Positions 44,604 to 52,974 of a stretch of DNA of 64,000 nt are shown here, piece by piece. Below the pieces are notes generated by a model. It made no database searches and was not told the DNA's origin. It was given only the letters and a program-made list of their open reading frames with translations. The stretch covers positions 124,001 to 188,000 of the forward strand of contig NZ_AXAI01000015.1 in the NCBI RefSeq assembly GCF_000472425.1, given 5' to 3'. Every line of letters begins with the position of its first letter. The stretch's first letter is position 1. Both the position numbers and the translations under genes were made by a program. Source of the DNA: Bradyrhizobium sp. Tv2a-2. GTDB lineage: Bacteria > Pseudomonadota > Alphaproteobacteria > Rhizobiales > Xanthobacteraceae.

Positions 44604-46051
44604 TGGCGGAACATGCCGCCCATCATACCGCCGATCATGCCGCCCATGAAAGCACCGGGGTCGCCGCCGCTACGCCGATAGCCGCCGCCTCCGCCACCAC
44701 CACCGCCGCCGCTGTTGCGGCGCGCGTGGCGGCCGCTGTCGGACCCGTCATCGCCGGACGAGGTCTGGGTGGTCGCCACGATCTCCGACAACAGCGCCTT
44801 GTGCTGAAGCTTGTTGAGATAGCCGCTCACGGGATAGCCGCGGGCCGCCTGCCAACGCTTGATCACCGAGCGGGTCTCGTCGTCGAACTTGCCGGTGACC
44901 TTGGTATCGAAACCGAGGCCGTTGAGCCGCCGCTGCACGTCGCGGCGCTGGCCGCGGTCGAGCCCGATCTGGTCTTCGGTGACCTGGCTGGAGTCTTCGG
45001 TGAAGGTCGCGGGATCGACGGCCGTCAGGTTGCGCGTCATGTCCTTTTCTTTGGCCGCGGCTGCGGTCGCGCCGTTGCCAGTATCGAGCGCCGCGATCCG
45101 CGCCAGCGCCAGCGAGCGGAACTGGCCGTTCGGATAGCTGGAGAGATAGGCGTTGAGTTCTTCCGGCTTGTTGGAGTCCTTGACCGAGCGCCAGAACTCG
45201 AGCTCGACATCGGTGCCGGGCGTGGTGGAGGCGAGCGCCGGGGCCGGTCCGGAGGCGGGCGCAGCGGCCGTCGCCGGCGGCGGCGCGGCCGGGTTGAGAT
45301 AGACCGAGCCAGTCAGGTTGGTGTGGCCCCAGGGCAACTGACCCTTGCTGGTCTCATCGCTGACCTGGGCGCGAACTTCCGTCATCGCCTGCTGGATCTC
45401 GACGCCCGGCTCGGTGATGTGGGCGATCAGCGCGCGGGTGAACGGGCTGTTGGTGCCTTCCTGGCCGTCGAGCGCGGTCTGGCCCGGACCGGTGGCAAAG
45501 GCGATCAGCGTGCCCTCGCCGGACTTCATTTCGGCGAGGCCCTGGCCCACCGCCACGCTGCGGGTGGTGTTGGCCTTGATCTTGGCGGCAAACGGGTTGT
45601 CGCGGCAGGCGTCGAGGAAAACGAGCTTGACCTTGGCGTCGCCCATGGTCTGGTCGAGCGTCACGTCGACGTTAATTGCGGCGCCAAGCTTGACGTCCAT
45701 CTCCGATTTGATGTCGGCATCGATCGGCAGCAGGTAGTTGGTGCCTGAGATCGCGATGCCGTGGCCGGCGTAGTAGAAAACGGCGACGTCGGCGCCTTGC
45801 GCCTTCTTGCCGAAGTCGAGCAGCTTCGCCGTCATGGTGTCGCGGGTGAGATTGGTGCCCTCTATCACCTCGAAGCCGACATTGCGCAATGTCGCGGCCA
45901 TTGCCTTGGCGTCGATCGGCGGGTTGGGCAGTTGCGCCACGTTCCTGTAGGCGCCGTTGCCGACCACGAAGGCTATGCGCTTGTCGGCAAGCGCGGCGTC
46001 GGCGGAAAACACCATCAGGATCAGGGAGAGGATGATTGCCGGGTAACGCAT
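44600..46051 (-). CDS. Caspase-like (peptidase C14) secreted protein with peptidoglycan-binding-like domain
   Basis: 483 residues. Signal peptide MRYPAIILSLILMVFSADAALA. Caspase p20-like domain (residues 24-250): catalytic His in VFYYAGHGIAIS and Cys in LVFLDACRDNPF. A linker rich in Pro/Ala follows, then a helical DGQ... segment and LDRGQRRDVQRRLNGLGFDTKVTGKFDDETRSVIKRWQ, a peptidoglycan-binding fold (about 365-430). The tail is Gly-rich then Met/Gly-rich. Bacterial caspases (orthocaspases) cleave after Arg or Lys; role here unknown. Confidence 0.88.
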   Translation of the reverse strand: MRYPAIILSLILMVFSADAALADKRIAFVVGNGAYRNVAQLPNPPIDAKAMAATLRNVGFEVIEGTNLTRDTMTAKLLDFGKKAQGADVAVFYYAGHGIAISGTNYLLPIDADIKSEMDVKLGAAINVDVTLDQTMGDAKVKLVFLDACRDNPFAAKIKANTTRSVAVGQGLAEMKSGEGTLIAFATGPGQTALDGQEGTNSPFTRALIAHITEPGVEIQQAMTEVRAQVSDETSKGQLPWGHTNLTGSVYLNPAAPPPATAAAPASGPAPALASTTPGTDVELEFWRSVKDSNKPEELNAYLSSYPNGQFRSLALARIAALDTGNGATAAAAKEKDMTRNLTAVDPATFTEDSSQVTEDQIGLDRGQRRDVQRRLNGLGFDTKVTGKFDDETRSVIKRWQAARGYPVSGYLNKLQHKALLSEIVATTQTSSGDDGSDSGRHARRNSGGGGGGGGGGYRRSGGDPGAFMGGMIGGMMGGMFRH

Positions 46052-46221
46052 CGCAAAATCCCCCGCAGAATCGAAATAAATTGGAAAACAACGATTGAAG
46101 ACAAGTTACACGAAAATGCCATGTTTCATGCGACAAAAAATTGAGTTGTGCCCGCCTGCAATCGCGCCTCCTTCGCTCGCGTAGAATACCGAGCAAGGTT
46201 CCGATCATTGCGTGATCTAGA

Positions 46222-47121
46222 TCACAATTTGGCCGGCGGCGTTTCGGGGGCAGGCTTGATCAAAGCTTGCTGCGGCGCCCGCAGGTTCAAGAGATTACCA
46301 CCGAGGATCAGAGCGGCACCAAGGCCGGTGAAGATATCCAGCCGCTCGGCATAGAGCAGCCAGCCGGCGGTGGCTGTCAGCGGAACCCGCAGGAAATCCA
46401 TCGGCACCACGACGGTTGCGTCGGCATAGCGCATCGCATTCGCAAGACAGTAGTGTGAGAAGGTGCCGCAAACGCCGATCACGATCATCCAGCCCCAGCC
46501 ATGCGCAGACGGCCAGGTCCAGAGGTAGAGTGCGGGCAGCAGGCTTGCGGTTGATTGCACCACCAGCATCCAGAAAATCACGGTAAGCGGGCTCTCGGTG
46601 CGGGTCAGCGATTTGACGAGCACGATGGAGATGCCGAAGCCGATCGCCGCTCCCAGCGCAATCAACTGTCCCGGGTCGATCTGCCCGGTGGCGGGGCGCA
46701 CGATGATGATGACGCCGACGAGCCCAAGCAGGATCGCCGCGCTCTTCGAGGGGGTGATGCGTTCGCCCAGAAAGCTTGCCGCCAGGATCGCGGTCCAGAT
46801 CGGCATGGTGAACTCGATGGCCACGACCTGGCCGATCGGGATCAGGGTCAACGCAAAGAACCAGCCGAGCTGCGAGACATAGTGGATGAGGTTGCGCGCG
46901 GCGTGATCGCGAAGCCGCGATGTCCGCAGCGCGGCAAGGCCACCGGCGCGGTAGATCAGCGGCGACAGCAAGAGAAAGCCAATCAGCGAGCGCACCGTCA
47001 TCAGTTCGAACACGTTGATTTCGCGCAGCGCCTCGCGCCCGGCGACCGCCATCACCAGGTTCAACGATAGCCAGCCCGCCATCCATAGTGCAGCCATCGA
47101 TTTGGAGGTGGTGCCGGTCAT
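46222..47121 (-). CDS. DMT-family transporter with two EamA domains
   Basis: 299 residues from ATG 47121 (an earlier in-frame ATG at 47193 gives a Pro-rich extension). Ten hydrophobic helices in two EamA repeats; motifs GQVVAIEFTMPIWTAILAASFLGERITPSK and a second copy ending PLTATAGWLLYAERLDIFTGLGAALILGGNLLNLR. Such exporters move metabolites or amino acids out of the cell. Substrate unknown. Confidence 0.85.
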   Translation of the reverse strand: MTGTTSKSMAALWMAGWLSLNLVMAVAGREALREINVFELMTVRSLIGFLLLSPLIYRAGGLAALRTSRLRDHAARNLIHYVSQLGWFFALTLIPIGQVVAIEFTMPIWTAILAASFLGERITPSKSAAILLGLVGVIIIVRPATGQIDPGQLIALGAAIGFGISIVLVKSLTRTESPLTVIFWMLVVQSTASLLPALYLWTWPSAHGWGWMIVIGVCGTFSHYCLANAMRYADATVVVPMDFLRVPLTATAGWLLYAERLDIFTGLGAALILGGNLLNLRAPQQALIKPAPETPPAKL

Positions 47122-47275
47122 GGTCCTGTGGGGTGATGCGGGCAGGGGCGAGGGAGGGCACGCCGGTATCGGCGCGCGCGGCCGCGTTTGCAACCCGCTG
47201 ATATGGCCACCCTCATATGCGTGCGGGCGAATTTCGTTGTGGGATGAACGGTGGGATCGGTGGTAGCTGCTTCAT

Positions 47276-47375
47276 GTCGTTCCGGCGCACGCGAAGCGAG
47301 AACTCTGATGTGCTATTGCACATCTTAAGAATCTCGAGGTTCCGGGTTCGCTGGCTTCGCATCCCCCGGAACGAC
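47276..47375. repeat. Dispersed palindromic repeat family C, diverged copy
   Basis: GTCGTTCCGG at the left end and CCGGAACGAC at the right (47366-47375) frame an inner block containing GAATCTCGAGGTTCCGGGTTCG, related to the copy at 39886. It lies upstream of the RidA-like gene. Confidence 0.7.
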
Positions 47376-47397
47376 GTCTCAAGGGAGAAAAATCATC

Positions 47398-47796
47398 ATG
47401 CGCATTCTGCAACCGGCCGAATGGTCCAAGCCCCGGGGCTTTTCGCACGGCCTCGAGTTTTCCGGCCCCGGCCGCTGGGTCATGCTGGCCGGGCAGACCG
47501 GCGGCGACGAGAAGGGCGATTACGCGCCCGACATGGCAGCGCAGGTCGCGACCGCACTCAAGCGCATCGTCAAGCTCCTGGGTGAAGCGGGCGCCGGGCC
47601 TGAGCACATTGTGCGCCTGACCTGGTACCTCACGAGCCGCAGCGAATATCAAGCTGCCGGCCCTGGCATTGGCGCGGCCTGGAAGGAGACGCTGGGTCGC
47701 AATTTTCCGCCCTCGACCTTGCTCTATATCGACGGGCTCGTGGATGAACGCGCCAAGGTCGAGATCGAAGTGACGGCGTTCGTGCCGGGGGCTTGA
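47398..47796 (+). CDS. RidA-family protein
   Basis: 132 residues. RidA/YjgF/UK114 fold: FSHGLEFSGPGRWVMLAGQTG, MAAQVATALKRIVKLLGEAGAGPEHIVRLTWYL, and DERAKVEIEVTAFVP with the conserved Arg. RidA proteins hydrolyse reactive enamines/imines from PLP enzymes. ATG 47398 follows GGGAGAAA. A small gene follows 9 bases later. Confidence 0.88.
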   Translation: MRILQPAEWSKPRGFSHGLEFSGPGRWVMLAGQTGGDEKGDYAPDMAAQVATALKRIVKLLGEAGAGPEHIVRLTWYLTSRSEYQAAGPGIGAAWKETLGRNFPPSTLLYIDGLVDERAKVEIEVTAFVPGA

Positions 47797-47805
47797 GGGG
47801 CCGCA

Positions 47806-48006
47806 ATGAACAAGCGCAAGACTTCAGCCGATTTCGTCACGGCGTTCGCAACCGGCTGGCCTGAGCAGGAGCCGCATGTCCTGATCCTGTCGCTCACCAC
47901 GGCCAAGGGCGTGCAGGACTTTGCACTAACCAAGGATCAGGCGCTTCTGATCGCGAAGACCATGAAGCAGACGGCCGAGCAACTGGCTAAGCCGAAAGTG
48001 GTTTAA
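47806..48006 (+). CDS. Small conserved hypothetical protein
   Basis: 66 residues: VLILSLTTAKGVQDFALTKDQALLIAKTMKQTAEQL looks like a compact beta-alpha fold seen in short rhizobial proteins. Likely co-transcribed with the RidA gene. Function unknown. Confidence 0.72.
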   Translation: MNKRKTSADFVTAFATGWPEQEPHVLILSLTTAKGVQDFALTKDQALLIAKTMKQTAEQLAKPKVV

Positions 48007-48011
48007 GGTCT

Positions 48012-48103
48012 AAAGCGCGATGAGATTTGGTTGAATCGTCATCGCGCTTTTGATTGAGCATGATCTTTTCGGAAAACCGCTACACACTTTTCCGGATCAT
48101 GCT
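48012..48103. repeat. Dispersed repeat family A, copy 2
   Basis: Matches the copy at 27431-27530 closely (GCGCGATGAGATTTG...ATCATCGCGC; AGCATGATC...GGATCATGCT). It lies between the small gene and the convergent ilvE and may serve as a terminator. Confidence 0.85.
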
Positions 48104-48120
48104 TTGTCGGGTTGGCCGGA

Positions 48121-49221
48121 CTATCCGATCCGGCGGACCCAGTCGAACTCGTCGGCGATATCGCCGCGCTGGATGCCGACCAGCTTCGCCTTGATCGCGG
48201 TCGTGACCGGCCCGGTTGAGCCGTCGGCGATCACGATGTCGCCTTTGCTGCTCTTGATCTTGCCGATCGGGGCGACGACGGCGGCCGTGCCGCAGGCGAA
48301 CGCCTCCTTTAGCCTGCCGCTCGCGGCATCCGCGCGCCACTGGTCCATCGCATAGCGCTCCTCGCGGACGGTGCGGCCCTCCTTGCGCGCCAGTGTGATG
48401 ATGGCGTCGCGGGTGATGCCCGGCAGGATCGTGCCGGAGAGCGGCGGCGTCACCAGCGAGCCGTCGTTCATCACCAGGAAGACGTTCATGCCGCCGAGCT
48501 CTTCGACCCAGCGATGCTCGGCCGCGTCGAGGAACACGACCTGGTCGCAGCCGTTCTCCATGGCTTCGGCCTGCGCGAGCAGGCTCGCTGCATAATTGCC
48601 GCCGCATTTGACCGCGCCCGTGCCGCCCTCGGCGGCGCGGGTGTAGCGGTCGGAGAGCCACACGGTCACAGGCTTCTCGCCGCCCTTGAAGTAGGAGCCG
48701 ACGGAGCTTGCGATCAGGATGAACAGATATTCGTGGGACGGCCGGACGCCGAGGAAGGCTTCGGTTGCGAACATGAAGGGCCGCAGATAGAGGCTGCCGT
48801 CGCCCTTCGGGATCCAAGCGGAATCGATCTTCACCAGTTCGTCCACGGCCTGCAGGAACACGGCTTCGGGCAGGTCCGGCATGCTCATGCGAGCGGCCGA
48901 TGCCTGGAAGCGGCGCGCGTTCTGCTCTGGACGGAACAGCGCGATGGAGCCGTCGCCGAGATTATAGGCCTTCAGGCCTTCGAAGATTTCCTGCCCATAG
49001 TGCAGGACGGCGGCGGCTGGATCGAGTGGGATCGGCGCGCGGGCACTCACCTCAGCGTTGTGCCAGCCGCGGTCCTTCGTCCAGCGGATCGTCACCATGT
49101 GGTCCGTGAAGACCTTGCCGAAGCCCGGATCCTTCAACAAGTCCGCCCTGACGTCGGCCGCCACCGGCCGGTCCGTTGGGCGGCGGGAGAAGGTGAAGGC
49201 GGTCTTGGAATGGGCATTCAT
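48121..49221 (-). CDS. ilvE: Branched-chain amino acid aminotransferase
   Basis: 366 residues, fold type IV PLP enzyme. Motifs: VLHYGQEIFEGLKAY, LYLRPFMFATEAFLGV, catalytic Lys in TGAVKCGGNYAASLLAQA, and VEELGGMNVFLV. It performs the last step of leucine, isoleucine and valine synthesis, the ligands of Liv-type importers elsewhere. No leader attenuator is visible in its upstream gap. Confidence 0.95.
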   Translation of the reverse strand: MNAHSKTAFTFSRRPTDRPVAADVRADLLKDPGFGKVFTDHMVTIRWTKDRGWHNAEVSARAPIPLDPAAAVLHYGQEIFEGLKAYNLGDGSIALFRPEQNARRFQASAARMSMPDLPEAVFLQAVDELVKIDSAWIPKGDGSLYLRPFMFATEAFLGVRPSHEYLFILIASSVGSYFKGGEKPVTVWLSDRYTRAAEGGTGAVKCGGNYAASLLAQAEAMENGCDQVVFLDAAEHRWVEELGGMNVFLVMNDGSLVTPPLSGTILPGITRDAIITLARKEGRTVREERYAMDQWRADAASGRLKEAFACGTAAVVAPIGKIKSSKGDIVIADGSTGPVTTAIKAKLVGIQRGDIADEFDWVRRIG

Positions 49222-49337
49222 CGAAAAATCCCTGCAAAGCGCGCGCGGGTCTCGCGCGGGGAATGGTTTCGATACGCCCTGTGCGGCTCAAGTCAAGCGT
49301 GCACCGGGAATGTCCGGTTGGCAGATTGGCAAGTTGA

Positions 49338-49371
49338 GACAACGGGCCGCGCGCATGCGCGTCCCGTTGTC
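49338..49371. terminator. Strong stem-loop between ilvE and the secreted-protein genes
   Basis: GACAACGGG (49338-49346) with CCCGTTGTC (49363-49371), enclosing CGCGCGCATGCGCG. It is 26 bases beyond the end of the minus-strand gene at 49397 and before the ilvE promoter. Confidence 0.7.
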
Positions 49372-49396
49372 TTTGTCCGTCCTGCTCTTGAGCGCG

Positions 49397-49948
49397 CTAG
49401 CGCGACAGCGCAATGTTGGCGGCACGGAATTGGCTGTCGGCCCGCATCGAAACCGACTGATGGGCTCCACGGGTGGCGAGCGCGATGCTGGCGTTGAAGC
49501 CACCGGTCGAGGCGACCACCTGGAAGCTGCCATTGCCGCCGCGGCCCTGCAGCGTGCCGCTGATATTTCGGCTGCTCTCGCTCCAGGTGCCGCTGACCGT
49601 GCCACCGGCCTCGGCCACGACGCGTCCTTCGAGATTGAACTTGTAGGCGTCGCTAGCGCAGGTCAGCACCAGGCTCAACTCAGGACCCGCGACGCCGTAA
49701 GTGGCGCGGCAGCGGAGGCGCTCGGTCGAGCCGTCGTCGAGCGTCACGGTGCCGCCGCCGGCCCAGCGACCGGCCATGCCGGCGAAGGGGCCCGATTGCG
49801 CTTGCGCAGGAAGGGCGGAGAGCCCTGCGCCAAACAAAACGGCAGCCGCCACGAGCAGCCGCCGCGAGGTGGTTAAAAAATTCTCGCCAAAATTATTGCC
49901 GCGACGCTTCCCAGCGGCCGCTGCACGGTATCCCTGCTGAAGCCCCAT
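49397..49948 (-). CDS. Secreted hypothetical protein
   Basis: The recognisable part is a signal peptide TTSRRLLVAAAVLFGAGLSALPAQA followed by a mature beta-rich chain: FAGMAGRWAGGGTVTLDDGSTERLRCRATYGV...LTCASD, with two Cys. The frame is open far upstream. No start codon lies just before TTSRR; ATG 49948 is the nearest good one and overlaps the upstream gene by 56 bases, giving 183 residues with a long N-region. The start is uncertain. Function unknown; the beta pattern suggests a lipocalin-like or avidin-like barrel. Confidence 0.6.
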   Translation of the reverse strand: MGLQQGYRAAAAGKRRGNNFGENFLTTSRRLLVAAAVLFGAGLSALPAQAQSGPFAGMAGRWAGGGTVTLDDGSTERLRCRATYGVAGPELSLVLTCASDAYKFNLEGRVVAEAGGTVSGTWSESSRNISGTLQGRGGNGSFQVVASTGGFNASIALATRGAHQSVSMRADSQFRAANIALSR

Positions 49949-50243
49949 TCCACTTACCCGATCCGGCGTTGCCATTGAGTTGTCCGTTCGCATAAGCACC
50001 GTTGATTGAAACGCGCACAAGTCCCTCGCGTCCGATGCTGCCGGAGACGTTCTGGCCGGCGGCGGAAATCTTACCGTCCGTGACGGTAAGCGTCGAGCTT
50101 GCGGAGGGCTCACAGCTGCCGCTCTTGGTCACGATCGTGACATGCCAGAGGCCGTCATATGCTGACTGGGCAAAGGCCGGAGCGGTCGCGCCGACCGCGA
50201 GAACGGAAGCACAAAAATACGCAAGCCTGCGATTGAGACGCAT
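49893..50243 (-). CDS. Secreted hypothetical protein
   Basis: 116 residues. Signal peptide MRLNRRLAYFCASVLAVGATAPAFAQS; mature part SAYDGLWHVTIVTKSGSCEPSASSTLTVTDGKISAAGQNVSGSIG... ends with a Cys near the C-terminus (GIPCSGRWEA). Beta-rich pattern similar to the gene downstream, so the two may be relatives. Function unknown. Confidence 0.75.
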   Translation of the reverse strand: MRLNRRLAYFCASVLAVGATAPAFAQSAYDGLWHVTIVTKSGSCEPSASSTLTVTDGKISAAGQNVSGSIGREGLVRVSINGAYANGQLNGNAGSGKWNGASAGIPCSGRWEASRQ

Positions 50244-50435
50244 AATTCAAATTTCCTTCAATGTGGTGTGATGACCGCCTTATTCGGGTCAAATGTGACG
50301 AAAATTTGCTGCGTTGCCATAATTTTGAAATATTAACGTAAATCCAATGGGTTAATACTCACCCGAGTCTGGTTTCGGAGGGCGGATTCTGGGGAAAAGC
50401 CGCCGTTTCGACAGGCATCTCGCAGCGCTTCAGAC

Positions 50436-51029
50436 TCAGTGCGGCGAGACACTCGGTGCCTTGGTCGCGAACTCTTCGTCCTGCGGCTTGGCAGGGAGTT
50501 CGTTGTAGGTCTTGGCGTAGTCGATGACACGGGCGAGCAGTTTCTGGCCGAGCGGGGCCAATGCGCGCTCCCACAATTCGCGCGCGGTCTCGCCCTTCTT
50601 CACAAAGCACCACTCTTGCGCTGCGATCGCGCCCGCATCCATGCGCTCGGCAAGGTGATAGACGGTGCCGCCGGCAATCGGATCGCCTTCTTTGATGGTC
50701 CATTCCACTGCAGCGATGCCGCGATGGCGGGGCAGCAGCGAGGGATGATAGCCAATGCCACCGAGTTTTGCGGCGGCCACGGCCTCCTTGGTGACGCGCG
50801 CGTGGCTGTGCGCGGCCACGATCAGGCCGGTGTTGGGCGCGATCTCGGAAGCGACCACGCGCTTCGGATCGGCCTGCACCACGACCTCGACGCCGGCGGC
50901 GCGGGCGGCCGCGGCCAGGCGGTCCTCGCCGTCATGCACTACGACGCGTGCGATCTCGACCCCGTGCTCCCTGAACATGTTGAAGGTGCTCACGCCGAAA
51001 TGGCGGGAGCCGACGAGGGTGATCCGCAT
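50436..51029 (-). CDS. Formyltransferase-family protein with altered catalytic Asn
   Basis: 197 residues in the GART/FMT N-terminal fold: VGSRHFGVSTFNMF, IGYHPSLLPRHRGIAAVEWTI, VYHLAERMDAGAIAAQE. In active formyltransferases the Asn-His-Asp set includes NxHPSLLP; here that Asn position is Gly (GYHPSLLP), while His and Asp (MDAG) remain. There is no C-terminal FMT domain. It may use another cofactor or be a formyl or carbamoyl variant. Substrate unknown. Confidence 0.78.
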   Translation of the reverse strand: MRITLVGSRHFGVSTFNMFREHGVEIARVVVHDGEDRLAAAARAAGVEVVVQADPKRVVASEIAPNTGLIVAAHSHARVTKEAVAAAKLGGIGYHPSLLPRHRGIAAVEWTIKEGDPIAGGTVYHLAERMDAGAIAAQEWCFVKKGETARELWERALAPLGQKLLARVIDYAKTYNELPAKPQDEEFATKAPSVSPH

Positions 51030-51429
51030 GGTGTTCCTTTCACGGACGGGAAGAACTTGCCGGTCGATAGCACGCCGTTGCGGCGGCCGTGGTCGTTGCA
51101 GCCGTCGTTATCAACAAGCGGCTTTGCGACGAGAGATCAAGTTTTTTGCAAACAGCTTAAGCGGAGGTAGCGAGTTCCGGTTTTCAAACCAGGCAAAGAC
51201 AGTTCTTTAAGTGTCTGATGCCAATATAAAAAGGCCGCACCGCCGCGCGGCCGGATAGCCGGGCGCCGCGCCTGTCAAAGAACCTACCCCAGGGCACGCG
51301 CGCTCGGCTATTTGCCGTTTGACTCCAGCACGCGGCCCTTCGGCCGCGCACCAGTCTCCGAAACGGCTTCTGCTTTAAGGCAAGATGCCTCCGGTGACGA
51401 GCCTGAATCGGAACCGCGCGGGCAAAGCT
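51030..51429. other. Intergenic stretch with a minus-strand terminator
   Basis: 400 bases. Besides the terminator at 51231-51252 nothing could be supported; GC-rich short frames on both strands look random. Confidence 0.45.
51231..51252 (-). terminator. Intrinsic terminator downstream of the DUF4118 operon
   Basis: On the minus strand GGCCGC (51252-51247) pairs with GCGGCC (51238-51233) and a run of five T (51232-51228) follows. It is about 180 bases beyond the last small ORF. Confidence 0.6.
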
Positions 51430-51516
51430 CTATCGTGGGCCCAGCACGTGCCAGACGAGTGCGAGCACCGCGACCAGCAGCAAGGCCATGATCAGGCGGT
51501 GCCAGTTTCCTTTCAT
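51430..51516 (-). CDS. Very small membrane protein, 28 residues
   Basis: ATG 51516 to TAG 51430. Basic start KGNWHR, then a single helix LIMALLLVAVLALVWHVLG ending in PR. It starts 12 bases after the stop of the DUF4118 gene on the same strand, so probably one operon. No clear ribosome site. Function unknown. Confidence 0.5.
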   Translation of the reverse strand: MKGNWHRLIMALLLVAVLALVWHVLGPR

Positions 51517-51528
51517 CTGATTTGCGTA

Positions 51529-51924
51529 CTAGTCAGAGGATTCCAGGCGCCGCACCGTCACGAGAGCCTCGCGGCACAATTGGGCGAACCAGATCAGGAG
51601 CGTGCTGCCCAGTAGAAACAGGGTGAAGTTGTTGTAGTCGGCCAGTGTCAACGGGCCGAACTCGAATTCCGGCGGCATGAAGCCCCACCAGACGATCGGA
51701 ACTGCGAGAAGGGCTGCGCAGGCACCGGCGGGAACGCCAGCGAGCAGGCTCGCCAACAGCACGGCCGGAAGGAAGGTTGCGAAGTAGACGGTGGCGCCCA
51801 ACCAATCCAGCAGCATGCGCAGGCCAACCGCAGCGCCAAGCACGGACAGTACGACCATGAATGCCGCAGTCGACCACGGCCTGAATTTCAGGATTCGATG
51901 AACGGTCTGGACTCCATTGCTCAA
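51529..51924 (-). CDS. DUF4118 membrane domain protein (no kinase part)
   Basis: 131 residues. Four membrane helices with the DUF4118 pattern: STAAFMVVLSVLGAAVGLRMLL, ATVYFATFLPAVLLASLLAGVPAGACAALLAVPIVWWGFMPP, then LADYNNFTLFLLGSTLLIWFAQLCREA. DUF4118 is normally the sensor of histidine kinases (KdpD-like); here it stands alone and ends shortly after the last helix. Confidence 0.8.
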   Translation of the reverse strand: MSNGVQTVHRILKFRPWSTAAFMVVLSVLGAAVGLRMLLDWLGATVYFATFLPAVLLASLLAGVPAGACAALLAVPIVWWGFMPPEFEFGPLTLADYNNFTLFLLGSTLLIWFAQLCREALVTVRRLESSD

Positions 51925-52332
51925 CGCTTCGCCCCCGGCTCTTTTTATTGAGCGAGCCGCCCCAACCGGCCGCGCGCGATAGCGTTAGCGCCGGTGCAAA
52001 GGTTCTGCAACAGGGAAGGGAACTGCTGCAGTGCGGCTGAGCAATTGCGAAATAAGCAGGCAACTCGTCTACGTTTCGAGAAAGCGACCTGAGGCGCGAC
52101 CATGCGCGGCTTGGTTGCTTAGTGGACAGATCGGCCGCGCGCGCTGAATTACGCTTGTTTCTGGGCTCCGGTGCGTGACGCTGCGGAGACTCGCTTGACT
52201 TGCTCCCCGCTTGCGCTCGTCGCAGCGGGGATTTTTCTTTGTGGCTCGAGCCGCCCCACTCGTGTTGTGCGTCGCGCTACAGTGCTCGGTGCGGCTTTAA
52301 ATCGCAGGGAGACAAAAAGCGCAGGGAGACAA
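51925..52332. other. Intergenic region with an orphan terminator
   Basis: 408 bases between the DUF4118 gene (minus) and a short exported ORF (plus). The only clear element is a plus-strand terminator at 52205-52240, which no plus-strand gene in this window precedes closely. Confidence 0.45.
52205..52240 (+). terminator. Orphan intrinsic terminator, possible small RNA end
   Basis: CCCCGCT (52205-52211) and AGCGGGG (52224-52230) are perfect arms with a 12-base loop, followed by ATTTTTCTTT. No protein gene on the plus strand ends before it within about 4 kb, so an unlabelled transcript, perhaps a small RNA, probably ends here. Confidence 0.65.
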
Positions 52333-52449
52333 TTGAAGAAGCTATTCGCGGCAGTGCTGCTCTCGGGGAGCATCCTGAGTTTTGCCGCGGCCAATGCGGC
52401 CGACGGATGCGGTCCCGCACAACACGTCTCAAGGCATCCGTATCGTTGA
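52333..52449 (+). CDS. Short exported peptide, possibly a degraded Cys/Gly-rich secreted protein
   Basis: 38 residues from TTG 52333 after AGGGAG. Signal peptide KKLFAAVLLSGSILSFAAANA followed by ADGCGP, the usual start of a GCG-type secreted protein family in Bradyrhizobium as I remember it. The frame stops soon after. The region beyond, in another frame, is Cys-rich (CFPNWGCTCRMSGRC), so the gene may be frameshifted. Confidence 0.45.
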   Translation: MKKLFAAVLLSGSILSFAAANAADGCGPAQHVSRHPYR

Positions 52450-52611
52450 TGGCTAGGGTTTCACGCCGCGTAGCATGCGCGCCGAACGCCCCTGGACGAC
52501 ATGGCAAAACCGCCATGCAATGTCGGATTCCTCGGGAAACTTGGGGGTCTGTTTCCCGAACTGGGGCTGCACTTGCCGAATGTCTGGCCGTTGCAGTGCT
52601 TGCCAACGCAG

Positions 52612-52698
52612 CTAGTGCGTCTGGTAGGCCTCGATGGCGTGCGCGATGAAGATACCCGCGCTGAACATTCCGATCAGTGCCGTTGCGACCTCGATCAT
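52612..52698 (-). CDS. Very small membrane protein, 28 residues
   Basis: ATG 52698 to TAG 52612. MIEVATALIGMFSAGIFIAH forms one helix and the end is AIEAYQTH. AGGACGAG lies just before the ATG. The amphipathic ending HAIEAYQ is a pattern I associate with tiny conserved rhizobial proteins. Function unknown. Confidence 0.6.
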   Translation of the reverse strand: MIEVATALIGMFSAGIFIAHAIEAYQTH

Positions 52699-52974
52699 TG
52701 TACTCGTCCTCAACGCTGGTCCCTGCTTCTCTTGATAAGGTTCTTAGCGGCCTCCCGGTTTCAGGACGATTTCGTCAATCGCTAAAAATGGTTTCGTCGT
52801 CCGTGTCGCGGCCTTGCCGCCACCGGGTCCCAAGCTGCCGCGTCTCGCCGGCGCGCCCTTCTGGCGGAACGGACATGTGTGCACCGCAAAAATCCCGTGT
52901 AACTACGGGGTCGTTTGGCATGCGCTTCGCATCTAACTGCCTGAGCAATCCACTTATTCCAGCTTGGAGCACAC

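Noticed and set aside
49222..49400. Possible leader attenuator before ilvE
   Set aside because: There is a strong hairpin at 49338-49371, but no short ORF with Leu/Ile/Val codon runs lies before ilvE, and the hairpin serves the upstream gene.
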